A stretch of DNA of 60,000 bases from Hydractinia symbiolongicarpus (lineage: Eukaryota > Cnidaria > Hydrozoa > Anthoathecata > Hydractiniidae), in the NCBI RefSeq assembly GCF_029227915.1, contig NC_079886.1:5954001-6014000 (forward strand). Direction: 5' to 3'. The stretch's first letter is position 1. Every line of letters begins with the position of its first letter. Of this stretch, positions 1 through 16,839 are shown in pieces. A program made the translations under genes and the position numbers. A model generated the notes under the pieces. That model was not told the origin of the DNA, searched no databases, and worked only from the letters and a program-made list of their open reading frames with translations.

Positions 1-1970
1 GTTTTTCTATAATACACGTAATATTTGCACTAACGCGCTAGTTTCTTACAAGTGAAATTAATTGCTTTTCCCAAACGTATGTGATATTCATACAGTAACT
101 TCCTCACAAGTCAAATTCATCGATTTTCTCTCATATATATATTATTTAAACTCACGGACTAATGTCCTTACAAGTCAACCTAAAAGGTTTTCTATAATAA
201 AAGTGATATTTAGATCAATACAGTAATGTCCTCACAACTCAAATTAAATGATTTTCTCTCATATATGTAATTTTCGAACTCACGCGCTAATGTTCTCATA
301 AGTACTATTAATTGATTCTCTCCGATATATGTCATACTTAGACTCGCGCGCTAGTGTCCTCCCAAGTCAATCTAATGGATTTTCTACAATAAATGTGATA
401 TACAGATTCACGCGCCAATGTCCTCACAAGCCAAATTAATGGATTTTCCTAAATATATGTAACTTTCGGACTAACGCGCTACTGTCCTCACAAGACAGTT
501 TTATTGATTTAAAATGATATATTTTGTATTCAGAGTCACGTGCTAATGTCCGCACAAGTCAATCTAATGGATTTTTTTATAATAATTGCGATATTCAGAT
601 TCATGCAGTAATATCTTCGCAAGCCAAATTTAATGATTTTCTCTCAGATATGTAATAATTGAACTCACGCGGTAATGTCTTACAAGTCAATCTAATCGTT
701 CTTCTATAATACACGTAATATTTAAACTGACGCTCTATTGTCCTCACAAGTACTCAAACGCACCCGCTAATGTCAATCTAATTGTTTCTCTGCAAGATAT
801 GTAGTTTTCGGGCTTACGCGCTAATGTCCTCACAAGTCAATCTAATCGTTTTTCTATAATACATAATTTATTTCTATAATATAATACGTAATATTCGGAC
901 TAACGCGCTAATAATTATGTCTTTACAAGTCAAAAGAATTGATTTTCTATAATATACGTAATATTTGGACCAATGCGCTAATAACAATGTCCCCATAAGT
1001 CAAATTTATTGATTTTCTATAATATACGTAATATTTGGACCAATGCGCTAATAACAATGTCCCCATAAGTCAAATTTATTGATTTTTTATAATATATGTA
1101 ATTTTGAGACTAACGCGCTAATAACAATGTCCTCGCAAGTCAAAATAATTGATATTTTATAATATACGTATTGTTTCTCAAATGTATGTGATATTCAGAT
1201 TGATGCAGTAATATCTTCGCAAGCCAAATTCAATTCAAACAAGTCAATTTGATTGAGTTTAAAGTATGTCATATTCGGACTCACGCGCTAATGTACTCAC
1301 GAGTCAATTTAATGGATTTTCTATAATAAATGTGATATTTATATTTATGCAGTAATGTCTTCACAAGTCAAATTAATTGATTATAAAATAATATATGAAA
1401 TTTTTGGAGTAACGAGCAATTACCCTCCCAAGTCAATCTAATGGATTTTCTATGATAAATGTGATATACAGATTCACGCGCCAATGTCCTCACAAGTCAA
1501 AATAATTGATTTTCTATAATATGTGTAACATTTGGACTAACGCGCTAATAACAATGTCCTCGCAAGTCAAAATAATTGATTTTTTATAATATACGTATTG
1601 TTTCTCAAATGTATGTGATATTCAGATTGATGCAGTAATATCTTCGCAAGCCAAATTTAATGATTTTCTCTCAGATATGTAATAATTGAACTCACGCGGT
1701 AATGTCTTACAAGTCAATCTAATCGTTCTTCTATAATACACGTAATATTTAAACTGACGCTCTATTGTCCTCACAAGTACTCAAACGCACCCGCTAATGT
1801 CAATCTAATTGTTTCTCTCCAAGATATGTAGTTTTCGGGCTTACGCGCTAATGTCCTCACAAGTCAATCTAATCGTTTTTCTATAATACATAATTTATTT
1901 CTATAATATAATACGTAATATTCGGACTAACGCGCTAATAATTATGTCTTTACAAGTCAAAAGAATTGAT

Positions 1971-2390
1971 TTTCTATAATATACGTAATATTTGGACCAA
2001 TGCGCTAATAACAATGTCCCCATAAGTCAAATTTATTGATTTTCTATAATATACGTAATATTTGGACCAATGCGCTAATAACAATGTCCCCATAAGTCAA
2101 ATTTATTGATTTTCTATGATATACGTAATATTTGGACCAATGCGCTAATAACAATATCCCCATAAGTCAAATTTATTGATTTTCTATAATATACGTAATA
2201 TTTGGACCAATGCGCTAATAACAATGTCCCCATAAGTCAAATTTATTGATTTTCTATAATATGCGTAATATTTGGACCAATGCGCTAATAACAATGTCCC
2301 CATAAGTCAAATTTATTGATTTTCTATAATATACGTAATATTTGGACCAATGCGCTAATAACAATGTCCCCATAAGTCAAATTTATTGAT
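1971..2390. repeat. Homogeneous 70 bp subarray
   Basis: Six units start at 1971, 2041, 2111, 2181, 2251 and 2321, with an exact 70 bp period and only scattered single-base differences. The same unit occurs twice near 944-1083. The uniformity contrasts with the diverged units on both sides and points to recent local expansion by unequal exchange or slippage. Confidence 0.95.
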
Positions 2391-3309
2391 TTTTTATAAT
2401 ATATGTAATTTTGAGACTAACGCGCTAATAACAATGTCCTCGCAAGTCAAAATAATTGATATTTTATAATATACGTATTGTTTCTCAAATGTATGTGATA
2501 TTCAGATTGATGCAGTAATATCTTCGCAAGCCAAATTCAATTCAAACAAGTCAATTTGATTGAGTTTAAAATATGTCATATTCGGACTCACGCGCTAATG
2601 TACTCACGAGTCAATTTAATGGATTTTCTATAATAAATGTGATATTTATATTTATGCAGTAATGTCTGCACAAGTCAAATTAATTGATTATAAAATAATA
2701 TATATAATTTTTGGAGTAACGAGCAATTACCCTCCCAAGTCAATCTAATGGATTTTCTATGATAAATGTGATATACAGATTCACGCGCCAATGTCCTCAC
2801 AAGTCAAAATAATTGATTTTCTATAATATATGTAACATTTGGACTAACGCGCTAATAACAATGTCCTCGCAAGTCAAAATAATTGATATTTTATAATATA
2901 CGTATTGTTTCTCAAATGTATGTGATATTCAGATTTATGCAGTAATATCTTCGCAAGCCAAATTCATTATTAATGTGATATTTGAACTCGCGCGCTAATG
3001 ACCTCACAAGTCAATTTAATTGAGTTCAAAATAATATATGTCATATTCGGACTCACGCGCTAATGTCCTCGCAAGTCAATCTAATTAATTTTTTATAATA
3101 AACGTGATATTTAGTTTCATGCAGTAATAGGCTCACAAGTCAAATTAATTGATTTTTTCTCATATATGAAATATTTGAACTCACGCGCTAATGTCCTCAT
3201 AAGTTAATCTAATCGTTTTTTCTATAATACACGTATTATTCGGACTCACGTTCTAATGCCGTCACAAGTCAAATTAAAAGATTTTCTACAATATATGTAA
3301 TACTCAAAT

Positions 3310-3449
3310 TCACGCGTTAATATCCTCACAAGTCATTCTAATGTAACCTCCATTTGCTGTGGTATCTTCTTCTTCATACGGAGGGGGCGGTTCACCCGGA
3401 AAGAAAAGATGAAACTCTAATAGGGTGAGAGGCGCAGACACTGTGACAA
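3310..3449 (-). CDS. Candidate exon with PPxY motif inside the satellite
   Basis: A non-repetitive, G+C-richer island interrupts the array. On the minus strand it has a textbook acceptor: a CTAAT branch-like element, then a pyrimidine tract ending CTTTTTTCTTTTAG, at 3450-3475. From 3447 a frame stays open for 45 residues to a TGA at 3310-3312. The residues encoded by the island are acidic and proline-rich, including GEPPPPYEEED, which contains a PPxY motif of the kind bound by WW domains. A possible donor at 3346-3347 (GTTACA) would make a 102 nt exon (3348-3449) of symmetric phase. Otherwise the frame runs into repeat sequence and stops. I do not recognise the protein, and no partner exon was found. 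It could be a terminal exon of a membrane-protein tail whose introns hold the satellite. An unrelated inserted fragment is the alternative. Confidence 0.4.
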
Positions 3450-5010
3450 CTAAAAGAAAAAAGTATTATTAGCTCAATTAAATAGTCAAATTAATTGACT
3501 TTCTATAATAGAATTTCTATAATAAAAGTGATATTTAGATTCATACAGTAATTTCCTCACAAGTCAAATTCATCGATTCTCTCTCATATATATATTATTT
3601 AAACTCCCGGACTAATGTCCTTGCAAGTCAACCTAAAGGATTTTCTATAATAAAAGTGATATTTAGATCAATACAGTAATGTCCTCACAACTCAAATTAA
3701 ATGATTTTCTCTCATATATGTAATTTTCGAACTCACGCGCTAATGTACTCATAAGTACTATTAATTGATTTTCTCCGATATATGTCATACTTGACTCGCG
3801 CGCTAGTGTCCTCACAATTCAATCAAATTGTTTTTGTGCAAGATATATAATTTTCGGATAAACGCGTTAGTGTCCTCACAAGTGAATTTAATTGAGTTTA
3901 AAATAGTATATGTCATATTCGGACTCACGCGCTAATGTACTCACGAGTCAATTTAATGGATTTTTTTATAATAAATGTGATATTTAGATTTATGCAGTAA
4001 TATCTCTCCAGTCAAATTTAATGATTTTCTCTCAGATATGTAATAATTGAACTCACGTGGTAATCTCTTGTCGTTGTCGATCTCTAATCGTTCTTCTATA
4101 ATACACGTAATATTTAAACTGACGCTCTATTGTCCTCACAAGTACTCAAACGCACCCGCTAATGTCAATCTAATTGTTTCTCTCCAAGATATGTAGTTTT
4201 CGGGCTTACGCGCTAATGTCCTCACAAGTCAATCTAATCGTTTTTCTATAATACATAATTTATTTCTATAATATAATACGTAATATTCGGACTAACGCGC
4301 TAATAATTATGTCTTTACAAGTCAAAAGAATTGATTTTCTATACGTAATATTTGGACCAATGCGCTAATAACAATGTCCCCATAAGTCAAATTTATTGAT
4401 TTTTTATAATATATGTAATTTTGAGACTAAGGCGCTAATAAAAATGTCCTAGCAAGTCAAAATAATTGATTTTCTATACTATACGTAATATTCAAACTCT
4501 TGCAGTAATGTACTTACAAGTCATTATTAACTGATTTTCTATACGTAATATTGAGACTCAAGCGCTAATGTCCCCAGAAGTCAAAATAATTGATTTTGTA
4601 TAATATATGTAATATTGGAACTCACGCGCTAAAAATAATATCCCTACAAATCAAAAAAAATGATTTTCTATAATATATGTAATGTTGGGACTAACGTGTT
4701 TATAATAATGTCCCTACAAGTCAAATTTTTGATTTTCTATAATATACGTAATACTTGGACTAACACGCTAATAATATTATACCCACAAATCAAAAAAAGT
4801 GATATTTTATATTATACGTAATGTTGGGACTAACGCGCTAATAATTATGTTCTCACAAGTCAAAATGATTGATTTTCTAGAATATACGTAATTTTGGGAC
4901 TAACGCTCTAATGTCCCGACAAGTCAAAATAATTGATTTTTTATAATATACCTAATATTTGGACCAATGCGCTAATAACAATGTCCCCATAAGTCAAATT
5001 TATTGATTTT

Positions 5011-5380
5011 CTATAATATATGTAATATTTGGACTAACGCGCTAATAATAATGTCCCCATAAGTCAAATTTATTAATTTTCTATAATATACGTAATATTT
5101 GGACCAATGCGCTAATAACAATGTCCCCATAAGTCAAATTTATTGATTTTCTATAATATATGTAATATTTGGACTAACGCGCTAATAATAATGTCCCCAT
5201 AAGTCAAATTTATTAATTTTCTATAATATACGTAATATTTGGACCAATGCGCTAATAACAATGTCCCCATAAGTCAAATTTATTGATTTTCTATAATATA
5301 TGTAATATTTGGACTAACGCGCTAATAATAATGTCCCCATAAGTCAAATTTATTAATTTTCTATAATATACGTAATATTC
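5011..5380. repeat. 140 bp dimeric higher-order repeat
   Basis: Two alternating 70 bp variants form a 140 bp dimer. One variant has GGACTAACGCGCTAATAATA, the other GGACCAATGCGCTAATAACA. The dimer begins at 5011, 5151 and 5291. This is a typical higher-order repeat pattern, in which a pair of diverged monomers is amplified as a unit. Confidence 0.9.
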
Positions 5381-5505
5381 GGACTCGCTCAGTAATGTCC
5401 TCAGAAGTCAATCTTGACGATTATTCTGTGATATATGTAATATTCGAAATCACGCCGTAATGTCCCGATAAGCCGGTTAAATTGATTTTTCGATAATATA
5501 AATAT

Positions 5506-9809
<4,304 letters not shown>

Positions 9810-9986
9810 GTTGTTATCTGTGTACAAAATCGAACGTATTATCCAACACATAAGGGATGCGAAATTCATTTAAATTTTGGAATAATCGGACAAGATATAG
9901 AACATTGTGTTAAGAAAAAAAAAGAATTAGCTCTATTCTTCAATGAATCAGTGCTTCACTTATTTATAGTCAGCTATAAGTATATG

Positions 9987-9994
9987 TATAAAAG
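9987..9994 (+). promoter_or_regulatory. TATA-like box of GPCR copy A
   Basis: TATAAAAG lies in a block conserved with the other GPCR copy (TTATAGTCA, then an ATATGTATA-type stretch). It sits 77 bp before the conserved splice acceptor. Conservation between the copies supports a core-promoter role, but no transcript evidence exists here. Confidence 0.4.
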
Positions 9995-10070
9995 AACATG
10001 CACCATATTTAGGCGTTAATAAGAGATGTTTTTTTCATATGCACGAACGTAACGAACGTTTCATATTCAG

Positions 10071-11066
10071 AGTGGTCTCAAAATGTTACTAACTGATTAT
10101 TTCGGGCCTGCTCTGATTTTCATGGGGTTGTGTTTACACGTTTTAGCAGTATTTTCTTTGTGTAAACACAAAAAACAAAATAAAAATCAGAAAGCATTAC
10201 TGATAAACTTGAGTGTAACAGAAATACTTCTTTTGATGATTGGAGCTGTTGATTACATAGCATATATCTATCCAGATGCCAATATATACAGTATGTGGAA
10301 GTTATGGCAAGTATTGACTTCTATAAACATAGCAGGAAATATTTAGTTGCTTTTCGCTATGTTTTTCATCATAACAGATCGTTTTCTTTGCATTTCTTTG
10401 CACATTAAATATGTTTATATTGTCACAAAACAACGGTTGGTGAAATTTATAATTGCAACTTGGATTATAAGTGGACTTGCAGCATTACCAGTAATTATTG
10501 GTGATATTTACTTTGAACACTACTACCTTATTCTTTACTATGATCTTGCTCTGACAATTACAGATGTAGTTTATGTTTTGATAGCTGTGGTGGTCTATTC
10601 GATAATTGGTTTGCATTTGAAGCAAAGAAGAAGAAATTTTCAACAGAATGTTAGAAATGGGGAGTCAGTAACGAACGCAAAACAATTCATCGTACCGTTT
10701 TTACTCGTTTCTACTTTTATAATATTTTCATCCATCCCGAAATGTATAATTACATGGTGGGTATGGAAATGTGACAAAGATAACATAGACATAAACATCG
10801 AAATTATTTTTGAAATCAGAGGTTTTTTAATATTCTGTGGATATCTTGTTGATCCAATCATTTACGTATCTCTTAACAAAGCATTGAGGGGTGTCGCACT
10901 CAATTATCTGTGTTGTAAACGAATCCATTCAGCGCCATCAGATAATTCAACAGCGTTACGAAACATCGCCGTTGTTAATGGCGAAGCCGTATCGCACCAT
11001 CGGATCGATAAAGCAGCTGGAACAATCGTCCGTGAACCGAAGGTCATATGTATAAGTTCCACGTGA
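10071..11066 (+). pseudogene. Broken class A-like GPCR (copy A)
   Basis: A close paralogue of the intact receptor at 32757-33878. The acceptor TATTCAG|AGTG and the internal ATG (10083) are conserved. The frame runs through TM1 and TM2 and is then stopped by TAG at 10344-10346, inside TM3, where the other copy has an Ala codon (GCG). Downstream the frame is open again for 239 codons. It covers the TDRFLCIS end of TM3, TM4-TM7 with a DPIIY motif, and a longer C-tail (ends near 11066) than in the other copy. The short upstream exon that gives the other receptor its N-terminus is absent: about 200 bp between the TATA-like box and the acceptor is missing. Two independent defects make a pseudogene most likely. 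A sequencing error could explain the stop but not the lost exon. The otherwise clean frame means the loss is recent. Confidence 0.85.
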
Positions 11067-12206
11067 TCTCATGAGCAACGCTTGGAGATATAGCTCCTGT
11101 ACAAGACAAGTCAGGAGTTCGGAAATATTTGTTTAAATTACTCTATTTGAAAATATAATCTCCTTCTCGAAACTCTCACACATGCATCGTTGTACCAACG
11201 AACCTGTAGAAATACATACTACCTCTACTGGGGTTTAAAATTTTCTAGAACGAAATAATCTCTGTGTATTAAATTTGAGAAAGTTATATCACCTTATATT
11301 CGCTGTATGATTTTAACATTAAGATTAAGTAATTTTCAGATACATGTATTAGATACTATAAAAAATATATAAACATTCGTGTATAATAATTTGCTAACAA
11401 AAGCAAGAAGAAAACAGTGAGTTTTATCACCAAGCCCGTAATTCAAGTCAATAAGGGTATTATTCTTTTAGTTTAGCCAGGTAAATGTGCATTTAATGGA
11501 AATGACGGTTAACCTATTGTTCCCTCTCTTCATATTTTTATGGTAAATTGTAAACTGAAATATACAAAGTAATAAACATGCTTACTAAGCACTCCCTGGT
11601 ATGAATAAGTTAAAACATGTAAAAGTAGCTAGCACAATTGAATTGACATGTACTGTTACACTCGGGAAAACATTGGGATTCTCAGCAAGTAATTTAATGT
11701 AATGTCATTCTCCGCAAAAATTCAAAAATTAAAGCATACCTCCCACTTGTAAACAAATCGATTTTCTCTCTATTTGGTTTCATCCTGGTTATTGCGAACT
11801 CATCGCCGCGCCGATCTGTTTTTTGTTACGCAATAATTATGCAACGCATCTGCACCAATCAGGTTTTCAGGTCTCGCGTACAGTCATTAAAAAAGAGTCA
11901 AAAGCAGTGGAAATGTGGTCGTATTTTTCAGCATGTACAACAACAAAAAAATCATCGCTTCAATATACAACCCCGGTTAAAGACTCCCTGCTTGAATTAT
12001 AATAATAAATCAATTTCTACTGTTGACATTGTCCACAGATAGTATAATCAAACAGTAATTTGAACTATTAGTAAGTATAACAAATTTCAGAAATTTTAAA
12101 TCAAACATGACTTCCTGTTTCTTGACCATATATTGACATTTGATTTGATTAATTTGATAATGATAATACTGTGACACGAATGCTATGTGTGTTTTATCAT
12201 AATTGA

Positions 12207-12785
12207 CTAGTCGATAAAGCCCGTGGAAAAATCCACTGAGGCAGGATAAAAATGAAAAAAAGCGTCATTTGAATTTTGATGACGTCAGCAACTCATCTGC
12301 ACAAAAAAGAAATTAGAACCTTGTTTTCACGTTGCCTCTATTGTGTAGAGCTTAAATTGCTGATCAAAATGATGCATAGGATCATATGCTTTCGATAAAC
12401 GGTTAAGGAGATATAAGGGTTTAAATATTTTAATGACGTCAGCAATGGTCCGTCGAAACCCAATAATTTTTTTTAGAAATTTGTACACCTGTTGCCTTCA
12501 TCGTATAGATCTTGAAACGCTGATCAAGAAAATGTATCGGTTCATGTACTTTTGACAAACGGTTGCAGAGATATTAGGGTTTACAGATTTTCTGGTGACG
12601 TCATCCACCCGTGCATTCCGAAACGGATTCGGGGATCCAGGTTTGGGAAACTTACCCAAATTGGTCCCAGGTGGTTTCTAGTTACCCACGTGGTGAAAAG
12701 TCATTGAGGTCACCACCTTGTTTCCAAATTATTTAGGCTCAAACGTTTAGGTGCACTGTAATGGCTTCCTTAATTTAATATAGGA
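12207..12785 (-). mobile_element. Helitron-like non-autonomous element H1
   Basis: Read on the minus strand it begins TCCTATATTAAATT (from 12785) and ends with a small GTGGA-TTTT-TCCAC hairpin, 12 nt of spacer and CTAG (12207). It is flanked by A and T as expected for Helitron insertion between A and T. It has no terminal inverted repeats and no coding capacity. It contains three TGACGTCA sites. It lies directly against the end of GPCR duplication copy A. Confidence 0.75.
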
Positions 12786-12942
12786 TGTTGACGTTAAAAT
12801 AGTGTTATTGAAGTCGCACGGTAACGTCAGAAAATTTAACATATTGGAAATGCATTTTTCGGCAACATCAAAGCAAAATGAACAAATCCATTTTGCCTGT
12901 TACAGACACACAGACACACACTCTCCGTATTATTATAAGAGA
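12786..12942 (-). mobile_element. Helitron-like 5' end fragment
   Basis: Read on the minus strand it starts TCTCTTATAATAATACGG and continues with a GTGTGTCTGTG-type stretch. This resembles the 5' ends of the elements ending at 29816, 30534 and 45413. Its inner part (the TTGACGTTAAAATAGTG block) also occurs at 30535 onward. It is probably a piece of an element disrupted by H1 or by neighbouring insertions. Confidence 0.6.
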
Positions 12943-15050
12943 TTAGTCGATAATGCCTGTGGAGAAATCAACTTAGGCAAAAAGCCATTGAAAAATGGGT
13001 TGCTTTAGATGTTTTGCTGACGTCAGCAAAACATATACAAAGAAAACATTCTTAAAATCTTACACAAAATGTCAAATGTCAAATCTTACACAAAATAAAA
13101 AAGAACAGCTTGCAATGTGCTAAATCTAGTTGATAAAAAGTTACAACATCGACACTCACAACACCAATACTCACAAAACCGACAGTAAGAACACCTTCTG
13201 TTACAACACCGACAGTCTCAACACGGATAATAACAATGTCAAAAATAACGCATCTCAAATATGTGCATCTTATAAGTGATTATGTTGAAAACTGTCAGTA
13301 TTTTATTCTGAAATCTCAAAAAGTTAGCCTGCAAGAGTAAGCACAAAATAACAAAAGTAAGTTCTTTACACATTTTAAATATTCTCTTACCCTTAAAAGC
13401 TTATACAAAAATATGAAAAAGCCATAGTTTAGAAAGCATCGAATTTAAATCAACAAAAATCAGTTATTTCAGTTGCATACCATCCCTTTCCACAACAATT
13501 TACACAAAATGTAAAAATCAACCAGTTAAGAACACAAAAAATTTTCCCTTCAGTATGATGATCTGTACTGTCCTTTACCAACAATTTTGAACGTAAATGT
13601 CAAAAAATCACCACGCAAAGAATAAACTTGAATAAAAGAGATTATTATTTTGGAAACATTGTATACGGTTCGTAAACAAAAATTACACAAATTGTGAAAC
13701 AGATTGGTTTTGGAGAAACACATCTAAATCAACAAAAATCCAATAATCTTCCACAGAAAGGTTATAAAACACATCAAAATTTAGAAGAATCAGTCATTTC
13801 AGTGCATACAGTCCTCGCCCATTAGATTACAAAATGTAAAAAACAAAAACAGTTTCAGTCAGAACATTTAGTGTTTTCTTTTATCATCATCAAACATTCT
13901 CAAGAAAAACAAAACCGTGAAATCATGGAATTTTCTTCCTGCAAAATGAAATCATATACTGTTAGTTCTCCCCAACAATAGTTTATATTACGAAATATAA
14001 AGGCATCAGCCTATGCAACAGCCTACAGTGAAGTCTGATTCTACAAAAAAACGTTCTTTGCAGTATAAATTGCATGTGGTCTGTTTCAACAAAAGTTTAT
14101 TTTGCAACACAAACAATAAAAACTGACTTAACCATACCATCCTCTCATAATTTTTTTAACCCAAAGTCATAAAGTTCGAATCAATTGTAAAAAAAATTCT
14201 GTAAAAAAACCTGGCATTTTATATGTAGGCTGACAAAAGATTAACGGGATGTCAGAAACAAAATAATAAAAAATAGCTTAACACACACACTTTAAATTCT
14301 ATAAAATTCGTTCCACTTGTCATATTGCGGTCCCCTTGTAAAGTTCACTGGTAATAACAATGAGTCACACCATCCTAAGAATCCAAGAAAGATTTTGTAG
14401 CTAGCTTGTTACATCATAATTCGTGTTCAGAAAAAAAGAGATAGGTTAGAGCTAGCTAAGCTTGGGATGGGAGCCTTAAAGCTAACATTACAGCTATTAG
14501 CTAACAGTAGCTAAGACACCCAGTTAAATATACTTTAACTGGGGAGACTTAACTGGGTCTATAGCTAGCTATTCATGCTTAGTAAAATACATTATAAAGA
14601 GAAACAATAGTATTGTAAAAATGATAACAGTGACAAACCAAAGTTTTATGTAGCATTTTGAATTTTAGGACAAATACAGCAGTTACGCACCAGGAGACAG
14701 ATTAATTATGCAAAAAACAAAACAAATATGCTAGCTTCTTTATAAAAAACGCAGTAAGCTATAATAATTTAAAGCTCTAATGGTTTTTTTTGATAATACG
14801 ATTCTCCTTGACAATTTTAAGTCCTACATATAAAAACGGAACGTTTAAAAATATCTAAGTTCTTACTTTTTCTGAATTCCAATCCACTTGAAACTCTAGC
14901 ATTCATTTTCTACTTCCAACTTTACTTTACTACTTCTAGCTCCGTTCTTCACTTTCTAAGTAACTTATTGTGGCTTCCAACTTCACTTTTCTTTCTTTCT
15001 TTCTCATATATTCTCATATATTCTATTTGCACTTTTTTGAAGACAAAGGA
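12943..15050 (-). mobile_element. Helitron-like long element, 5' end truncated
   Basis: The 3' terminus (low coordinate) is a slightly mutated TTAGTCGATAATGCC with a decayed hairpin. The interior is homologous to 27800-29816: shared phrases include AAGTTACAACAT, CAAATGTCAAATC and a region rich in GCTAGCTA. It carries a TGACGTCA at 13018. No transposase or helicase frame is visible, so it is a non-autonomous copy. The right boundary is approximate; the expected TC-start terminus was not found. Confidence 0.6.
14519..14543. repeat. 10 bp perfect inverted repeat
   Basis: CCCAGTTAAA and TTTAACTGGG are separated by five bases, inside the long Helitron-like element. It could form a hairpin; no function is assigned. 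Confidence 0.8.
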
Positions 15051-15119
15051 ACCGTTTTTTTGTTGTTTTTTTGTGTGTTGTTGATAGTAACCCTGTTCAA
15101 AATTATATGCCTTTATTAT

Positions 15120-16420
15120 CTGTTATTATCCACAAAATGTTAGAAGGAAGGGTTTTTCCAATTTCTGAAATGATTTTCCTAGATAAAGGTTACTTGTCAG
15201 ATTAAATAAACTTTTTTTTAATTCTTTTGCGAAATTCCATTCTTAGAACAAACGCTACTCTAACATTAAATGAAGGCTACAATGTTATTAATAAAAGTCA
15301 TGAAATATATTAAAGGAGTGACATATTTCTTATTAGCAGTGTAATATTACAGAATGGAAAAGTGTTTAGTGCAAAATGATCACTAAATGCAAAATGAAAA
15401 CAATCAATGCTGGCGCTGAATTTTTTCGACATTTTAATTTATATTTGCCTAATTTTCCCTTGATATGCTAAGAAAGTATATTTACATCAGAGGAATAACA
15501 GTGTAATAACAAAGAAAAATGCTATACTGAGGCTCCAAGAAATCACATTTTTATATTTGTAAACAATGTTTAAAGCACCAGTAGATATATAGCTACATTA
15601 CAGTTAAGTACAGGAAACTCTATAGCCACAATATATAGATATCTAACATAATTTTAAGAGGATTCTGTCATTTTAATAAGAAGCTAGCTACCTATATGAA
15701 CTTTGGATTATTCACAATCCGGTCATAAAAGTGAACAGTGAAGACTTGAGTATATGGCTTAGGTATGCAGGATTATGTTATGTTGGCCAAATATGTTGTC
15801 TCTGCAATTCGTCTACTAAAAGGAGAAGTATTTTTAAAATAATGAAATTCCTAAATATTTTCAAGTTTCTTTCACACAATAAGACTATACTGGATCTAGT
15901 AAGAAGTAATATTCATTCTTAAGTTCTCACAATGATGGAATTTTGTGTTTGATTCTCAATTTTTGTATAATTAGATGGAAGACCTATAATAAGTATATAA
16001 TGTCACACATTCGTGGCGAGCGATGTAGCAATTGAACTATTTAGGATGTAGTATCTTTTTTCAAAACAAACATTCTCAAGATTTGGCATGAAACCTATTG
16101 TTATTCTGTCAAAGGAAATGCAGTTGTTTAGCATTGTATATTTTGCAGAATGCAGCTGTTTATTTTGCAGAATATGTTCCAGTGAATGTTTTAAAAGTTA
16201 ACGTTAGTGGCACTAGTTAGTGATTAGCAGAGATAAAATGTGTCACAGATTTGTGTGGAGCACGAAAAATAACTTTATTACAACTTTGGTTTAACTCTAT
16301 CTATACGGCATAAAGTTTAGGTTAGAAAAGCACATTCCCAATTTCTCAAAACTTATTCTAAATATGAGAATTATTTTTAATATTTCTTACACATGAATCT
16401 TTGTCAAAATTAACAATACC
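15120..16420. repeat. Duplicated block D2, copy A
   Basis: Homologous, same orientation, to 18610-19640. Long stretches match closely, such as GGCTACAATGT, AAATTATATTTGCC-type runs and the TATAGCTACATTACAGTT region. The open frame at 15731-15922 lies inside this repeated DNA and is not preserved in the partner, so I do not call it a gene. Confidence 0.85.
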
Positions 16421-16499
16421 TTTCAGAGGCTTTGATATTGGCCAGTACTCGAAACTACCCCTAAAAATCTATATGAAATCCTTATCATGGGTAAAATTT

Positions 16500-16565
16500 A
16501 ATAACTCCTGTTAGGATTATCCTTAGAGCCCGACCCGACAATCGGGAATAAACGAATTTTCGGGT
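16500..16565. other. Short hairpin-forming GC patch
   Basis: CCCGACAATCGGG and a nearby CGGGT/ACCCG pair sit in otherwise A+T-rich DNA. They may be the remnant of a small element. Nothing further can be said. Confidence 0.3.
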
Positions 16566-16839
16566 ATTTTTTGGCAATTTTTTATGCGATCCACGTAAAA
16601 ACCGGAAAATATGTTAAATGACTTTTATTTAGCTTTCACAAAACTTAAACAGAATGCAAAAATTCAAACTTGAACAAATGTGATTAAATTTTAAGCAGGT
16701 AGTCTCATTTTTAACAAATTTTAAGCTTGTGATGACGTCACAGAAAATGTGCTGACGCATGCAAAAATTTATGGCTTCCATTTTGTTCTTTTTTATGACG
16801 TACTATAGAAAACATATTGCATCACTTTTGGTTAGATTT

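Larger units (their letters stand above)
1..5505. repeat. Satellite array of ~62/70 bp units
   Basis: Tandem degenerate units fill this stretch. Each unit carries a recognisable core, ACGCGCTAATGTCCTCACAAG, followed by an A+T part of the type TTGATTTTCTATAATATATG. There are two unit lengths: about 62-63 bp, and about 70 bp where the core has an extra AATAACA-type insertion after GCGCTA. Larger blocks are repeated too: the segment around 600-1260 recurs near 1620-2560, and part of it again near 4000-4330. The array is broken only by a unique island at about 3343-3484. It runs off the left edge, so its full size is unknown. No coding frame runs through it. It could be an intronic or intergenic minisatellite, or part of a heterochromatic satellite block. 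Confidence 0.95.
9810..12205. repeat. GPCR segmental duplication, copy A
   Basis: This segment is homologous, in the same orientation, to 32547-35030. Similarity begins near GTTGTTATCTGTGT in both copies and continues through the GPCR and long 3' flanks (for example TCTACTGGGGTTTAA). It ends at GTGTTTTATCATAATTGA. Copy A is cut exactly at that end by a Helitron-like element starting with CTAG at 12207; copy B continues into different sequence. Confidence 0.9.

Noticed and set aside
1-5505. CRISPR-like array
   Set aside because: Units are contiguous diverged monomers without unique spacers, and the genome is eukaryotic.
15731-15922. 63-codon frame in block D2
   Set aside because: The partner copy near 19220 has changes that break it; the DNA is duplicated non-coding sequence.
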